Positions 1 to 7,675 of a stretch of 19,707 bases of DNA are shown here, piece by piece (within the stretch, counting starts at the first letter, position 1; every line of letters begins with the position of its first letter). The position numbers and the translations under genes are program-made. This stretch comes from Phycisphaerales bacterium UBA1910 (lineage in GTDB: Bacteria > Planctomycetota > Phycisphaerae > Phycisphaerales > UBA1924): NCBI GenBank assembly GCA_002337545.1, contig DDGE01000039.1, positions 94,315 to 114,021 on the forward strand, in the 5' to 3' direction. The notes under the pieces were generated by a model, which worked only from the letters and a program-made list of their open reading frames with translations, searched no databases and was not told the DNA's origin.

Positions 1-386
1 GCTTTGGTGATATGCAGCACGGTCCGATCCGAACCATCACCTCGGAGCACAATGCCGGGTTTCTCGATCCAAAGAATATCACTGATGATAAACCGCCCCG
101 CAGGGATCAGGATCGCCCCGGATTCCGTTGCTTCAATCGCTGCTCGGAACGCCTCGGTGTCATCGAGCTCATCCCTGCCATCCGCCCCAAAGTCCGTCAC
201 GCTCGCGGATGGTGCCACTTCCGGGATCGGTGCATCGCCAAATCGGTACCCCGCATAGGAAAAGTCTGGAAGACGCCCATACGGATCATACAACTCGCCC
301 GAAACACCCCACAATGCAGAGTGCGTCTGGGCTTGCGCAAAACCTGTGGCTACAAACAGAAGAACAAAGATCGATTGTCGAATCAT
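1..386 (-). CDS. Secreted right-handed beta-helix (pectate-lyase-like) protein, 5' part only
   Basis: This minus-strand frame opens with ATG at 384-386 and stays open to the left edge, so about 128 N-terminal residues are visible and the C-terminus is missing. Residues 1-20 form a signal peptide with a short basic start, a hydrophobic core (FVLLFVATGFA) and an AQA cleavage site. Residues 63-80 (VTDFGADGRDELDDTEAF) followed by an Ala-rich helix and GAILIPAGRF match the first turn of the Pectate_lyase_3 beta-helix family, used by secreted polysaccharide lyases and GH55-like hydrolases. Residues 38-48 (RLPDFSYAGYR) are also typical of such proteins in polysaccharide-degrading bacteria. It starts 6 bp after the pilT stop and is probably co-transcribed with it. 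The fold and export are fairly clear. The substrate and catalytic residues lie outside the window, so lyase activity is not shown. Confidence 0.8.
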   Translation of the reverse strand, partial: MIRQSIFVLLFVATGFAQAQTHSALWGVSGELYDPYGRLPDFSYAGYRFGDAPIPEVAPSASVTDFGADGRDELDDTEAFRAAIEATESGAILIPAGRFIISDILWIEKPGIVLRGDGSDRTVLHITK

Positions 387-392
387 GCCGAA

Positions 393-1532
393 TCAGCCCT
401 TGATCCTGCCCACAAGATTCGCCGCCTTCACCTCGACACCCTTCAGGATCGAGGTCAGCATGTCCTTGTTGGGCGCAAACTCTTTCGCGGTCGCCATCGT
501 GATCCACTCTTTGTTCACAAGATCCGCGAAGTAATGTGTGAACAGGCACATCCCATCCTCGCGTGATGTCGCAATGACCGAAGGCAGATCCGAATCACGC
601 TCATCCCGTATGAGCTCACGGACAGTCGGCGATGAAAGCAGGACCTCGACGGCGGGTACAACCTTCGAGTTCAGCTGTTCCTCGTTTGCCGGGACGAGCC
701 GCTGAGCACAGATGGCTTTCAGCGTCCCCGCCAGCGAGTTGCGTACGAAGGTCCGCTCCTCCTGCGGAAAAAACTCAAGCATCCGACCGAAAGCCCCCAT
801 CGTGTCCGATGTGTGCAGTGTCGCAAACACCAGATGCCCGGTTTCCGCGGCTTGGATCGCAGACAGGACGGTTTCCTGATCGCGCATCTCACCGATGAAA
901 ATCACATCGGGGTCCTGTCGAACCACATGACGAAGGGCCTCGTGAAAATCCGTGACATCGATCCCGATCTCTCGCTGGGAGATGATCGATTGCTTGGGAA
1001 CAAACCTGTACTCGACGGGGTCCTCAATCGTAATGATATTGACCGCTCGCGATGAGTTGATCTCGTCAATCATCGCGGCGAGGGTCGAGGACTTGCCCGA
1101 GCCCGTGACACCAACCACGAGCACCAAGCCGTCGCGTTCACGATGAACGATGTCGGAATACACCTTCGGGAGATGCAGATCCGCGTAACTCGGGATCTCC
1201 GCCTTCACACGCCGGATCGCGGCGTGGGTGTGATTGCCCGATCGGAGCAAGTTGATTCGGAACCGATCACCGGGCCCCCCTTCGGGGTCCTCAATGTGCC
1301 AAGCGAAGTCGAGATCGCCCGTCTCGTCGTACTTGCGCTTCTGCACCTCGGTAAGGATCGGGTCGAGAAGATGATCCGCTTCGTCTTCGGATACCGGGTC
1401 CGCTTCGATCGGTCGGAGCTCGCCACCGATGCGATAGGTCGGGGGTATGCCGACTTTGATATGCAGGTCAGATGCGTCCAGCCGACCCATCGCGGCGAGA
1501 AGTTTCTTGATATTCAACGCTCCACGGATCAT
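393..1532 (-). CDS. pilT: Type IV pilus retraction ATPase PilT
   Basis: The 379-residue product is a secretion ATPase of the PilT/PilU branch, a cytoplasmic hexamer that powers pilus retraction and twitching. The N-terminal PAS-like domain (about residues 8-110) includes DASDLHIKVG. The motor domain has Walker A GVTGSGKS at 141-148, the Asp box ITIEDPVEY at 167-175, Walker B DPDVIFIGEMRD at 207-218 with Glu215, and the His box FATLHTSD at 236-243. A C-terminal LIRDERDSDL segment corresponds to the conserved PilT LIRE-type motif. The frame is open upstream to 1613, but ATG at 1530-1532 is preferred because AAAGGGGG lies at 1538-1545, 5 nt upstream, and homologues begin near this point. No other pilus gene is in the window. 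It is divergent from the dioxygenase gene at 1692. PilU is the main alternative name. Confidence 0.93.
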   Translation of the reverse strand: MIRGALNIKKLLAAMGRLDASDLHIKVGIPPTYRIGGELRPIEADPVSEDEADHLLDPILTEVQKRKYDETGDLDFAWHIEDPEGGPGDRFRINLLRSGNHTHAAIRRVKAEIPSYADLHLPKVYSDIVHRERDGLVLVVGVTGSGKSSTLAAMIDEINSSRAVNIITIEDPVEYRFVPKQSIISQREIGIDVTDFHEALRHVVRQDPDVIFIGEMRDQETVLSAIQAAETGHLVFATLHTSDTMGAFGRMLEFFPQEERTFVRNSLAGTLKAICAQRLVPANEEQLNSKVVPAVEVLLSSPTVRELIRDERDSDLPSVIATSREDGMCLFTHYFADLVNKEWITMATAKEFAPNKDMLTSILKGVEVKAANLVGRIKG

Positions 1533-1562
1533 GTGATCCCCCTTTCGAGCAGGTTGAAAATG

Positions 1563-1571
1563 ATTGTAACA
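1563..1571 (-). promoter_or_regulatory. Candidate extended -10 promoter for pilT
   Basis: On the minus strand this reads TGTTACAAT, an extended -10 (TGn followed by TACAAT, one mismatch to TATAAT). It would start transcription about 25 nt upstream of the pilT ATG, leaving the pilT Shine-Dalgarno inside the leader. No good -35 hexamer is visible, which fits an extended -10 promoter but also lowers certainty. Confidence 0.4.
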
Positions 1572-1691
1572 CAACTTGGAGAGTCGCAGGAGACGAAATG
1601 CGATTCGCGTCACACAGCAACCCCGATCTCATGGCGCTGGCGTTCGAGCGAGATAGAATCAATCACGCCATCAGACAAGGAAAACAGAATC

Positions 1692-3131
1692 ATGTTCATG
1701 CGGATGATCTACGACGAAAAACTCGCCCAGGCCGCCTACCTCATCGGCTGCCAAGCGACAGGCGAAGCCATCATCATCGACCCCGAGCGCGATGTTGATC
1801 GGTATATTGAACTCGCAGCGAACAACGATCTCCGCATCGTCGCAGCAGCGGAGACGCACATCCACGCAGACTTTGTCTCCGGGGCTCGCGAAATCGCGGA
1901 GCGTGTCGACGCCAAGGTCTATGTCTCCGATGAGGGGGACGCCGATTGGAAATACCAATGGCTCGATCAGAAAACCCGCGGCGGGAGTTACGCCCACAAA
2001 CTCCTCAAAGATGGTGACTCGTTCAACATCGGAAACATCGAGTTCAATGTCCTGCATACTCCGGGGCACACGCCAGAGCACATCTGTTTTCTCGTCACGG
2101 ACCACGGAGCGGACGCAACCGAACCGATCGGGATGCTCACGGGTGACTTTGTGTTCGTGGGTGATCTCGGCCGCCCGGATCTGCTCGAATCCGCGGCGGG
2201 GCAGAAAGGGGCGATGGAACCCTCAGCACGCCGGCTGTACAACACCGTCTCGAAGCTCGATTCGATCCCCGACTTTGTGCAGGTCTGGCCTGCACACGGC
2301 GCGGGAAGCGCCTGCGGAAAGGCACTGGGCGCTGTGCCCATGAGCACAATCGGATACGAACGCAGGTTCAACCCAGCGATCGGTGCTGCGACAAATGAGC
2401 AGGGATTCATCGATTTCATCCTCAGCGGCCAGCCGGAACCCCCGCTGTACTTCGCGAATATGAAACGCGACAACAAAGCAGGGCCGTCCGTGCTCGGCGG
2501 CATCCCCAACCCGCCGCGTGTCGATATCAAGACGATCAGCGAGCTCAATGCAAATGAGGCCGCGATCCTTGATATACGCGACTGGGACTCATTCCGCGCG
2601 GGGCATATACCGGGCTCGCTATCGTTCCCGATCCGCAACTCGTTCCCGACAGATGTGGGATCGATGGTGAAAGACACGGACGACATCTACCTCCTCATCA
2701 ACGAGCATGACATCGACGAAGTCGTCCGTGACCTCATCCGCATCGGGCTCGATCGGATCAAGGGGTGGTGCCCGAGCGACGCCATCAAATCAAACGCCGA
2801 GATAGCGCTGGACACCATCGAAGAAATCGATGCCCAAGAAGCAGCCACCCTGATAGACGGAAACAAGGCCCGCGTGCTCGATGTACGGCGTGCAACCGAG
2901 TACGCCGAGGGCCACATCGACGGCGCAACCAACATCTCCCACACCCGCCTCGCGGCACGCATGGACGATCTCCCGACGCCCGACCCGCTGCTGGTGCATT
3001 GCCGCAGCGGGATTCGATCGGCGCGTTCGTGCGCATTGCTCCAACGCGCCGGACACAAGGTCATCAATCTCCGCGGCGGGTACCTCGCATGGGAAGAGCA
3101 GATCGCAAACCATCAGCACAATGCGCACTGA
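1692..3131 (+). CDS. CstB-like persulfide dioxygenase with pseudo-rhodanese and rhodanese domains
   Basis: The 479-residue product has three domains. Residues 1-250 are a metallo-beta-lactamase fold of the ETHE1/persulfide dioxygenase type: THIHADFVSG (His56, His58, Asp60), HTPGHTPEH (His126) and GDFVFVGDLGRPD (Asp152). The predicted mononuclear Fe(II) ligands are His56, His126 and Asp152, by analogy with ETHE1. Cys208 in GSACGKALGAVP corresponds to the reactive Cys of staphylococcal CstB. Residues 278-360 are a rhodanese fold whose active loop reads LLINEHD, with no Cys. Residues 378-470 are a second rhodanese with active loop HCRSGIRS and Cys437. This order matches CstB, which converts low-molecular-weight persulfides to thiosulfate. 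ATG at 1692 is chosen because homology starts there and AAGGA lies upstream; the open frame from 1143 is antisense to pilT. No CsoR/CstR-type repressor or sulfide:quinone reductase is nearby. Its end overlaps the next gene. Confidence 0.9.
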   Translation: MFMRMIYDEKLAQAAYLIGCQATGEAIIIDPERDVDRYIELAANNDLRIVAAAETHIHADFVSGAREIAERVDAKVYVSDEGDADWKYQWLDQKTRGGSYAHKLLKDGDSFNIGNIEFNVLHTPGHTPEHICFLVTDHGADATEPIGMLTGDFVFVGDLGRPDLLESAAGQKGAMEPSARRLYNTVSKLDSIPDFVQVWPAHGAGSACGKALGAVPMSTIGYERRFNPAIGAATNEQGFIDFILSGQPEPPLYFANMKRDNKAGPSVLGGIPNPPRVDIKTISELNANEAAILDIRDWDSFRAGHIPGSLSFPIRNSFPTDVGSMVKDTDDIYLLINEHDIDEVVRDLIRIGLDRIKGWCPSDAIKSNAEIALDTIEEIDAQEAATLIDGNKARVLDVRRATEYAEGHIDGATNISHTRLAARMDDLPTPDPLLVHCRSGIRSARSCALLQRAGHKVINLRGGYLAWEEQIANHQHNAH

Positions 3132-4011
3132 TTCAATCATCACGCATGCAATGATCGAATCAGGGATTCAGACGACTCTCGATTCGATCCACCCGCTCTC
3201 CGCAGACGCGCATCAGTCCGTATCTCGGGTGAGCTCCGCTTGTGGACAGCGATGGGTCGCGAAGATCACCAGCGAGAATGATGCAGATCGACTGGTCGCA
3301 GAATCGGACGGGCTGCTCGCACTCCGCAAACCGGGGCACCTCTATCTCCCACACGCACACCCGATCGTGCGCGTCGACGGCCATGCCGTTCTAATCATGG
3401 CGTATCTTGAGCCTGCACGATCTGCCAGTGATGAGGACTGGGCACGATTCGGCGAAGCACTTGCGCGGCATCACACAGACGATCACGGTCATCTCTACGG
3501 ATGGGACAGCGATAACTACATCGGCGCAACCCCGCAACCCAACACCCGGTGTGAAGATTGGGTCGAGTTCAATGCAGAGTATCGCCTCGGATATCAACTC
3601 AGATGCGCGAGTGATAATGGCCGACTCTCCACCACAGAGGCTGCGCGTGTGCGCGCCGTAATCGATCACCTCGACCGGTATATCCCGCACCGGCCACACC
3701 CTTCGCTGATCCATGGCGACCTCTGGTCGGGCAATGTTCTTCCGACCGTCATCCACGACCAAACCCAGATCGCAATCATCGACCCAGCCGTGTATATCGG
3801 TGATGGGTGGGCGGACATCGCGATGCTCAACGCTTTCGGATCACCACCCCACTCGTTCCACGAGGAATACACACGCCTGCAACCGGACCACGACAACCTC
3901 GACGAGCGAGTCCTCGTTTACCAGTTGTATCACATGCTCAATCACCTCAACCTGTTCGGATCGAGTTATCTCGGGTCCGTCATGCGGATCGTGAAGGCGT
4001 TGCGATGCTGA
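3121..4011 (+). CDS. Fructosamine-3-kinase family protein
   Basis: The 296-residue product resembles the fructosamine/ketosamine-3-kinase family, aminoglycoside-phosphotransferase-like cytosolic enzymes that phosphorylate sugar adducts on amines so that they decay (protein deglycation). Visible features are RWVAKI with likely ATP-site Lys48, the Brenner-type loop HGDLWSGNV with catalytic Asp200, and IIDPAVYIGDGWADIAML with Mg-binding Asp221, a family hallmark. GWDSDNYIGATPQPN (128-141) is also typical. Start choice is uncertain. ATG at 3121 overlaps the upstream stop by 11 nt, suggesting translational coupling; ATG at 3151 would remove 10 residues and also fits the family. Neither has a clear Shine-Dalgarno. 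Its last 32 bp overlap the 3' end of convergent argH. The true substrate is unknown. Confidence 0.85.
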   Translation: MRTDSIITHAMIESGIQTTLDSIHPLSADAHQSVSRVSSACGQRWVAKITSENDADRLVAESDGLLALRKPGHLYLPHAHPIVRVDGHAVLIMAYLEPARSASDEDWARFGEALARHHTDDHGHLYGWDSDNYIGATPQPNTRCEDWVEFNAEYRLGYQLRCASDNGRLSTTEAARVRAVIDHLDRYIPHRPHPSLIHGDLWSGNVLPTVIHDQTQIAIIDPAVYIGDGWADIAMLNAFGSPPHSFHEEYTRLQPDHDNLDERVLVYQLYHMLNHLNLFGSSYLGSVMRIVKALRC

Positions 4012-5326
4012 CTGAGTGAATCCGCTGCTCGATCGCGTTGAGCATGAGATCGCCGCACGCACCGGGCGAGCATCGCGCCCGAACGCTCGCCGCGATCGCA
4101 TCATCATCGAGCGTCAAGTTCTCGATCGACTCGGCGGCCTGCACATACGCGTCACGAAACGGAACACCAGATTTCGCAAGATCCACGGCATAATCCGTCG
4201 CAAGCATCGCGGGCTCAACCGCTTCCCGCATCCGATCGGTGTCCAGAGACATCGTCTCGATCATCTTCGGAAGATGCGAGAGCGCCTCAAGCGTGACCCT
4301 GACGGATCGGATCAACGCCCCTTTCGTGAGCTGCAAATCACGCTGGTACCCGCTCGGGAGACTCATGACCTGCTGAATCTCCGCGAGCGCCCCGCCAAGC
4401 ACGGCGGTGGACGCACGAAGCAGCTCGGCCATGTCCGGGTTCTTCTTGTTAGGCATAATCGACGACCCGGTGATGAACCCGTCGCCGAGCGTCACGAACC
4501 CAAACTCCTGCGAGGAAAAGAGAGACAGATCCCACGCGAGCCGGCGGACTTCCTGCATGATCTGCCAGAGCGTGGCAACGATCTGATGCTCGATCCGACC
4601 CCGCGCGGCCTGCGTCGCCATCGGGTTAATCTGGATACCAGAAAAACCCAGTTCTTCCGCTACACCCGCGCGATCGAGTGCGATATTCACACCATAACCC
4701 GCGGCGGTTCCCAACGGGCAGCGGTCAATCCAGGAGCACACGAGACCACACAACTCCGCGCACTCCACGAATCCCTCCGCGAATGAGCCCATCCACAACC
4801 CAACGGTTGAGGGCATCGCTCGCTGCAGATGGGTGTAACCGGGCATCGGCGTCGATTCGTGCGATCGTGCGGTTTTCAACGATGCGATCGCCACATCAGC
4901 GGTCATCGTACGAGCTTCGCGCAGCGCATGCTTCATATATAGACGCAACGCCACCGCGACCTGATCATTCCGTGAACGACCGAGGTGCACGCGCTTACCG
5001 GTCTCCCCGAGCTGATCAAAGAGGAACGATTCGATCGCGCTGTGCCCATCCTCGAATCGATCATCGAGCACGAAATCGCCGCAACTGAATCGCTCAGCGA
5101 GATCGTGCAACGCATCGCAGATCGCCCGAGCATCCCCGTCCGGCAAAAGACCGATCCTGTTGAGCCCATGAACATGCGCTCGCGTCGCCTGGATGTCAAA
5201 GAGGAACAGCTCCCGGTCAAGCAGCACATCGTCACGCGACATGAAACTCATCGCATCATGCTCGATGCGCACGCCCGGTTTCGCCCAGATCGGGTTCGGT
5301 TTCGATTCGATGCTCGGCGAGCTCAT
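3980..5326 (-). CDS. argH: Argininosuccinate lyase
   Basis: This 448-residue protein of the fumarase/aspartase superfamily performs the last arginine step, splitting argininosuccinate into arginine and fumarate, as a cytosolic homotetramer. The signature GSSIMPNKKNPD is at 287-298 and contains the catalytic Ser on the mobile loop. SRNDQVA at 118-124 binds substrate, and PGYTHLQRA at 162-170 carries the second catalytic His (His166). Length is normal for the family (about 450-470). The start overlaps the argC stop by 4 nt (ATGA), with GAGGAGG upstream, so it is the last gene of the arginine operon and probably translationally coupled. Its 3' end overlaps the convergent kinase-family gene by 32 bp. 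Confidence 0.96.
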   Translation of the reverse strand: MSSPSIESKPNPIWAKPGVRIEHDAMSFMSRDDVLLDRELFLFDIQATRAHVHGLNRIGLLPDGDARAICDALHDLAERFSCGDFVLDDRFEDGHSAIESFLFDQLGETGKRVHLGRSRNDQVAVALRLYMKHALREARTMTADVAIASLKTARSHESTPMPGYTHLQRAMPSTVGLWMGSFAEGFVECAELCGLVCSWIDRCPLGTAAGYGVNIALDRAGVAEELGFSGIQINPMATQAARGRIEHQIVATLWQIMQEVRRLAWDLSLFSSQEFGFVTLGDGFITGSSIMPNKKNPDMAELLRASTAVLGGALAEIQQVMSLPSGYQRDLQLTKGALIRSVRVTLEALSHLPKMIETMSLDTDRMREAVEPAMLATDYAVDLAKSGVPFRDAYVQAAESIENLTLDDDAIAASVRARCSPGACGDLMLNAIEQRIHSVSIATPSRSA

Positions 5327-6327
5327 ACTCCATCCTCCTCATTGCCCGTGGAGAGACCCACCAGCTCGTTGTACCCCATCGCGAGGTTTATGTTCTGGAT
5401 CGCCTGCGAAGCGGCCCCCTTGCGGAGATTGTCTATCGTGCAAACCATCGCGAACTCATTCGGGCGATCCGGGTTGATCGAGAACCCACCGATCGCCGCA
5501 CCATCGCGTGCGACAATATCCTGAACCCGTGGCATCTCCTCCCCGAGGACCTCAACCAGTTCGCACCCGCCATAACGCCCCTGATACAGCTCAACGATCT
5601 CATCAACAGCCATCGGTGATCGAAGCGTTGCCTGCACGGTCAACGAAATCCCACGGAAGTACGGTGCGACATGCGGCGAGAATCGAACAGAGGCACCCAG
5701 ATGACGCGAGATCTCACGCTCATGCGTGTGATTGACAAGCTTGTAAGGGAGCACCCCGTTCTTCAGCGCACGATGATCGTTGCGGGATGTCCGCTTGGTT
5801 CCCGCGCCCGAGTACCCCGACACACCGAAACAATGCGGCGTCCCCGAGAGCCGATCCACGATCGGCCCGAGCGCCAGCTGGGCCGCGGTCGCATAACAAC
5901 CGGGGTTGCTGATGCGAGTCGCCTGCCGGATCGCGTCGCGATGAAACTCCGTCAACCCATAAGTCCAGGCATCATCGAATCGATGATCCGAGCTCAGATC
6001 CAGCACCAGCTCGGGCATCTTCCGAGCAACCTGCATCGCCGTAAGAAAAGGTGTCGCGGCCCCATCAGGCAACGCAAGAATCACAATATCCGCTTCACGC
6101 GTCACGATCTCCGACGGCGAAATCTCCTCAAACCGCTTCCCATGAAACGATGCCTTCGCGTGCTTCGTGATCGGATCCCCATCGAACGATCGAGAAGAAG
6201 CGTACGCCAGATCGAGCATTGGGTGCGATTCAATAATCTCAAGCAACTCGACCCCGACATACCCGCGGGCACCGACGAGACCGACAGACTTCGTCTGCAC
6301 ATTCGATGATTTGGCCTCAACCTGCAT
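5323..6327 (-). CDS. argC: N-acetyl-gamma-glutamyl-phosphate reductase
   Basis: The 334-residue product reduces N-acetylglutamyl phosphate to N-acetylglutamate semialdehyde with NADPH. The Rossmann loop GLVGARGYVG is at 16-25, the catalytic Cys144 lies in RISNPGCYATAAQLA, and GVSGYSGAGTK (168-178) is the usual conserved segment. The C-terminal NEFAMVCTIDNLRKGAASQAIQNIN also matches ArgC. The open frame extends upstream to 6621, but ATG at 6325-6327 is chosen: AAAGGAGG sits about 9 nt before it, and the extension is antisense-like and lacks homology. It overlaps the end of the kinase/synthase gene by 11 nt and the start of argH by 4 nt. Confidence 0.95.
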   Translation of the reverse strand: MQVEAKSSNVQTKSVGLVGARGYVGVELLEIIESHPMLDLAYASSRSFDGDPITKHAKASFHGKRFEEISPSEIVTREADIVILALPDGAATPFLTAMQVARKMPELVLDLSSDHRFDDAWTYGLTEFHRDAIRQATRISNPGCYATAAQLALGPIVDRLSGTPHCFGVSGYSGAGTKRTSRNDHRALKNGVLPYKLVNHTHEREISRHLGASVRFSPHVAPYFRGISLTVQATLRSPMAVDEIVELYQGRYGGCELVEVLGEEMPRVQDIVARDGAAIGGFSINPDRPNEFAMVCTIDNLRKGAASQAIQNINLAMGYNELVGLSTGNEEDGV

Positions 6328-7675
6328 GGGCGGGCTCCTCCTTTGATGTGTGCTCAGGCACCGCAAGCGCACTGCGAGTCTGTTCCCCGAATGAATGCCC
6401 CAGCGACAGAGCGTCCCGAATGCATGATTCGATCTGTTCACGCGAATCGATCCCGTACCAGAAAACGACCCACTCGCCCGCACGCTGCATCCCATCCGCG
6501 CGAGAGAGATACCACTTGTTCGCCTCATTGGTAGATCGGCTACGCCAATAAAGCGATGGGTGATCGCGGCGGACACGGTTCCACAGCGATGCGCCAAGCC
6601 CAATGCCTTGGGCCCGCTCACTCAACCCGAGCTTGTCGAGATACCACCCGGAGCGATGCTCCTTGAGTATCGCGATCGCAGCGTAATCACCGGCGAGATA
6701 GATCGTGGCCTCGGCGAGCGACTCGATATAACCCGGATCAAGGATCCGACCAAAGCTCTGCTCAAGCAGTTCCACAATGCGATCAGTATCGAGCCCATCA
6801 ACTCCCACCTGAATCTTGATCGGGCGTCCGCGACGCACCAGCGTGCCGCTCCCCCGATGGGTGAACAGCTCCCGAGCGATCTTGGCGGGCGAGGTGATCG
6901 AGACCGATGCGTGCTCGTCGAGCGCATCGAGCAGATCGCGGATCTCGATAAGCTTGCGGGCCATCCCCCCGTTGATCAAACCCGACTCCAGCATCGGTTC
7001 AAGATCCTCGGTGCAGTTGACCGCAGGGATAACCCGCCCATCCTGATTCAGGATCCCACCCGTAGGCGTGAGATAAATGATTTTCGTCGCGTCCAGTTCG
7101 ATCGCCAACGCACGAGTCGCGGTATCAGCGTTGATGTTCAGCAGCTGCCCATGCGCACTCGTCCCGATCGGTGCAACAACAGGAACCTGCCCGAGCTCGC
7201 ACGCCCGACGGATCGAACCAGCATCGATTCGGACAACCTCACCGACATGACCGAGCGCGGCGTTCGCGGTCTGATCCGCCGTGAAAACCCCCAAACTCAA
7301 AGGACGCGCCCGGACACCGCGTGCGTCGATGGCGTCGGAGAGCTCCGCCCCCACGCTTTGGAACACACGCTGAGCGGCCCCGAGCACCTCGGGAGTCGTG
7401 ACGCGCAGCCCATCAACAAAGCGGGACTCGATCTCAGACTGTTCCAGAGCCTTCGTCAACTGCGGCCCAGCACCGTGCACCACGACCGGAGTCAGACCGA
7501 CATGGTGCATAAACACGATCGCGGAGGCGAGCTCCTCCAGGTCATCCTCAATCAACCCGCCGCCGACCTTGATCACGGCATACCGCCCGGAACCTGTGAA
7601 CTCACGAAGGTACCGATCGACCTCCGCTCGACCGCCGAGGTTGTGCAGCAGATTCATCACAATCTCACGGAGCAT
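6317..7675 (-). CDS. Bifunctional N-acetylglutamate synthase/kinase (vertebrate-type NAGS/K)
   Basis: The 452-residue protein fuses an amino-acid-kinase domain (about 1-290) to a GNAT domain (about 295-445). Kinase features include VIKVGGGL (34-41), VHGAGPQLTKAL (66-77), PIGTSAHGQLLNINADTA (169-186) and NGGMARKL (235-242). The C-terminal part contains WYLDKLGLSERAQGIGLGASLW and WVVFWYGI, which match the NAT domain of vertebrate-like N-acetylglutamate synthases (DUF619 family) rather than the E. coli ArgA GNAT. This is the architecture of the Xanthomonas and Maricaulis NAGS/K enzymes, which make N-acetylglutamate and then phosphorylate it, with arginine as feedback inhibitor. One gene would replace argA (or argJ) and argB. 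It overlaps argE' by 11 nt and argC by 11 nt. A second possible start is Met7. Dual activity is inferred from family membership. Confidence 0.9.
   Translation of the reverse strand: MLREIVMNLLHNLGGRAEVDRYLREFTGSGRYAVIKVGGGLIEDDLEELASAIVFMHHVGLTPVVVHGAGPQLTKALEQSEIESRFVDGLRVTTPEVLGAAQRVFQSVGAELSDAIDARGVRARPLSLGVFTADQTANAALGHVGEVVRIDAGSIRRACELGQVPVVAPIGTSAHGQLLNINADTATRALAIELDATKIIYLTPTGGILNQDGRVIPAVNCTEDLEPMLESGLINGGMARKLIEIRDLLDALDEHASVSITSPAKIARELFTHRGSGTLVRRGRPIKIQVGVDGLDTDRIVELLEQSFGRILDPGYIESLAEATIYLAGDYAAIAILKEHRSGWYLDKLGLSERAQGIGLGASLWNRVRRDHPSLYWRSRSTNEANKWYLSRADGMQRAGEWVVFWYGIDSREQIESCIRDALSLGHSFGEQTRSALAVPEHTSKEEPAHAG

Noticed and set aside
1143..1691. 183-codon upstream extension of the dioxygenase frame
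   Set aside because: It is antisense to pilT and the intergenic region, and homology begins at the ATG at 1692.
6328..6621. N-terminal extension of argC
   Set aside because: It lies within the NAGS/K gene in another frame; a strong AAAGGAGG supports the ATG at 6327.
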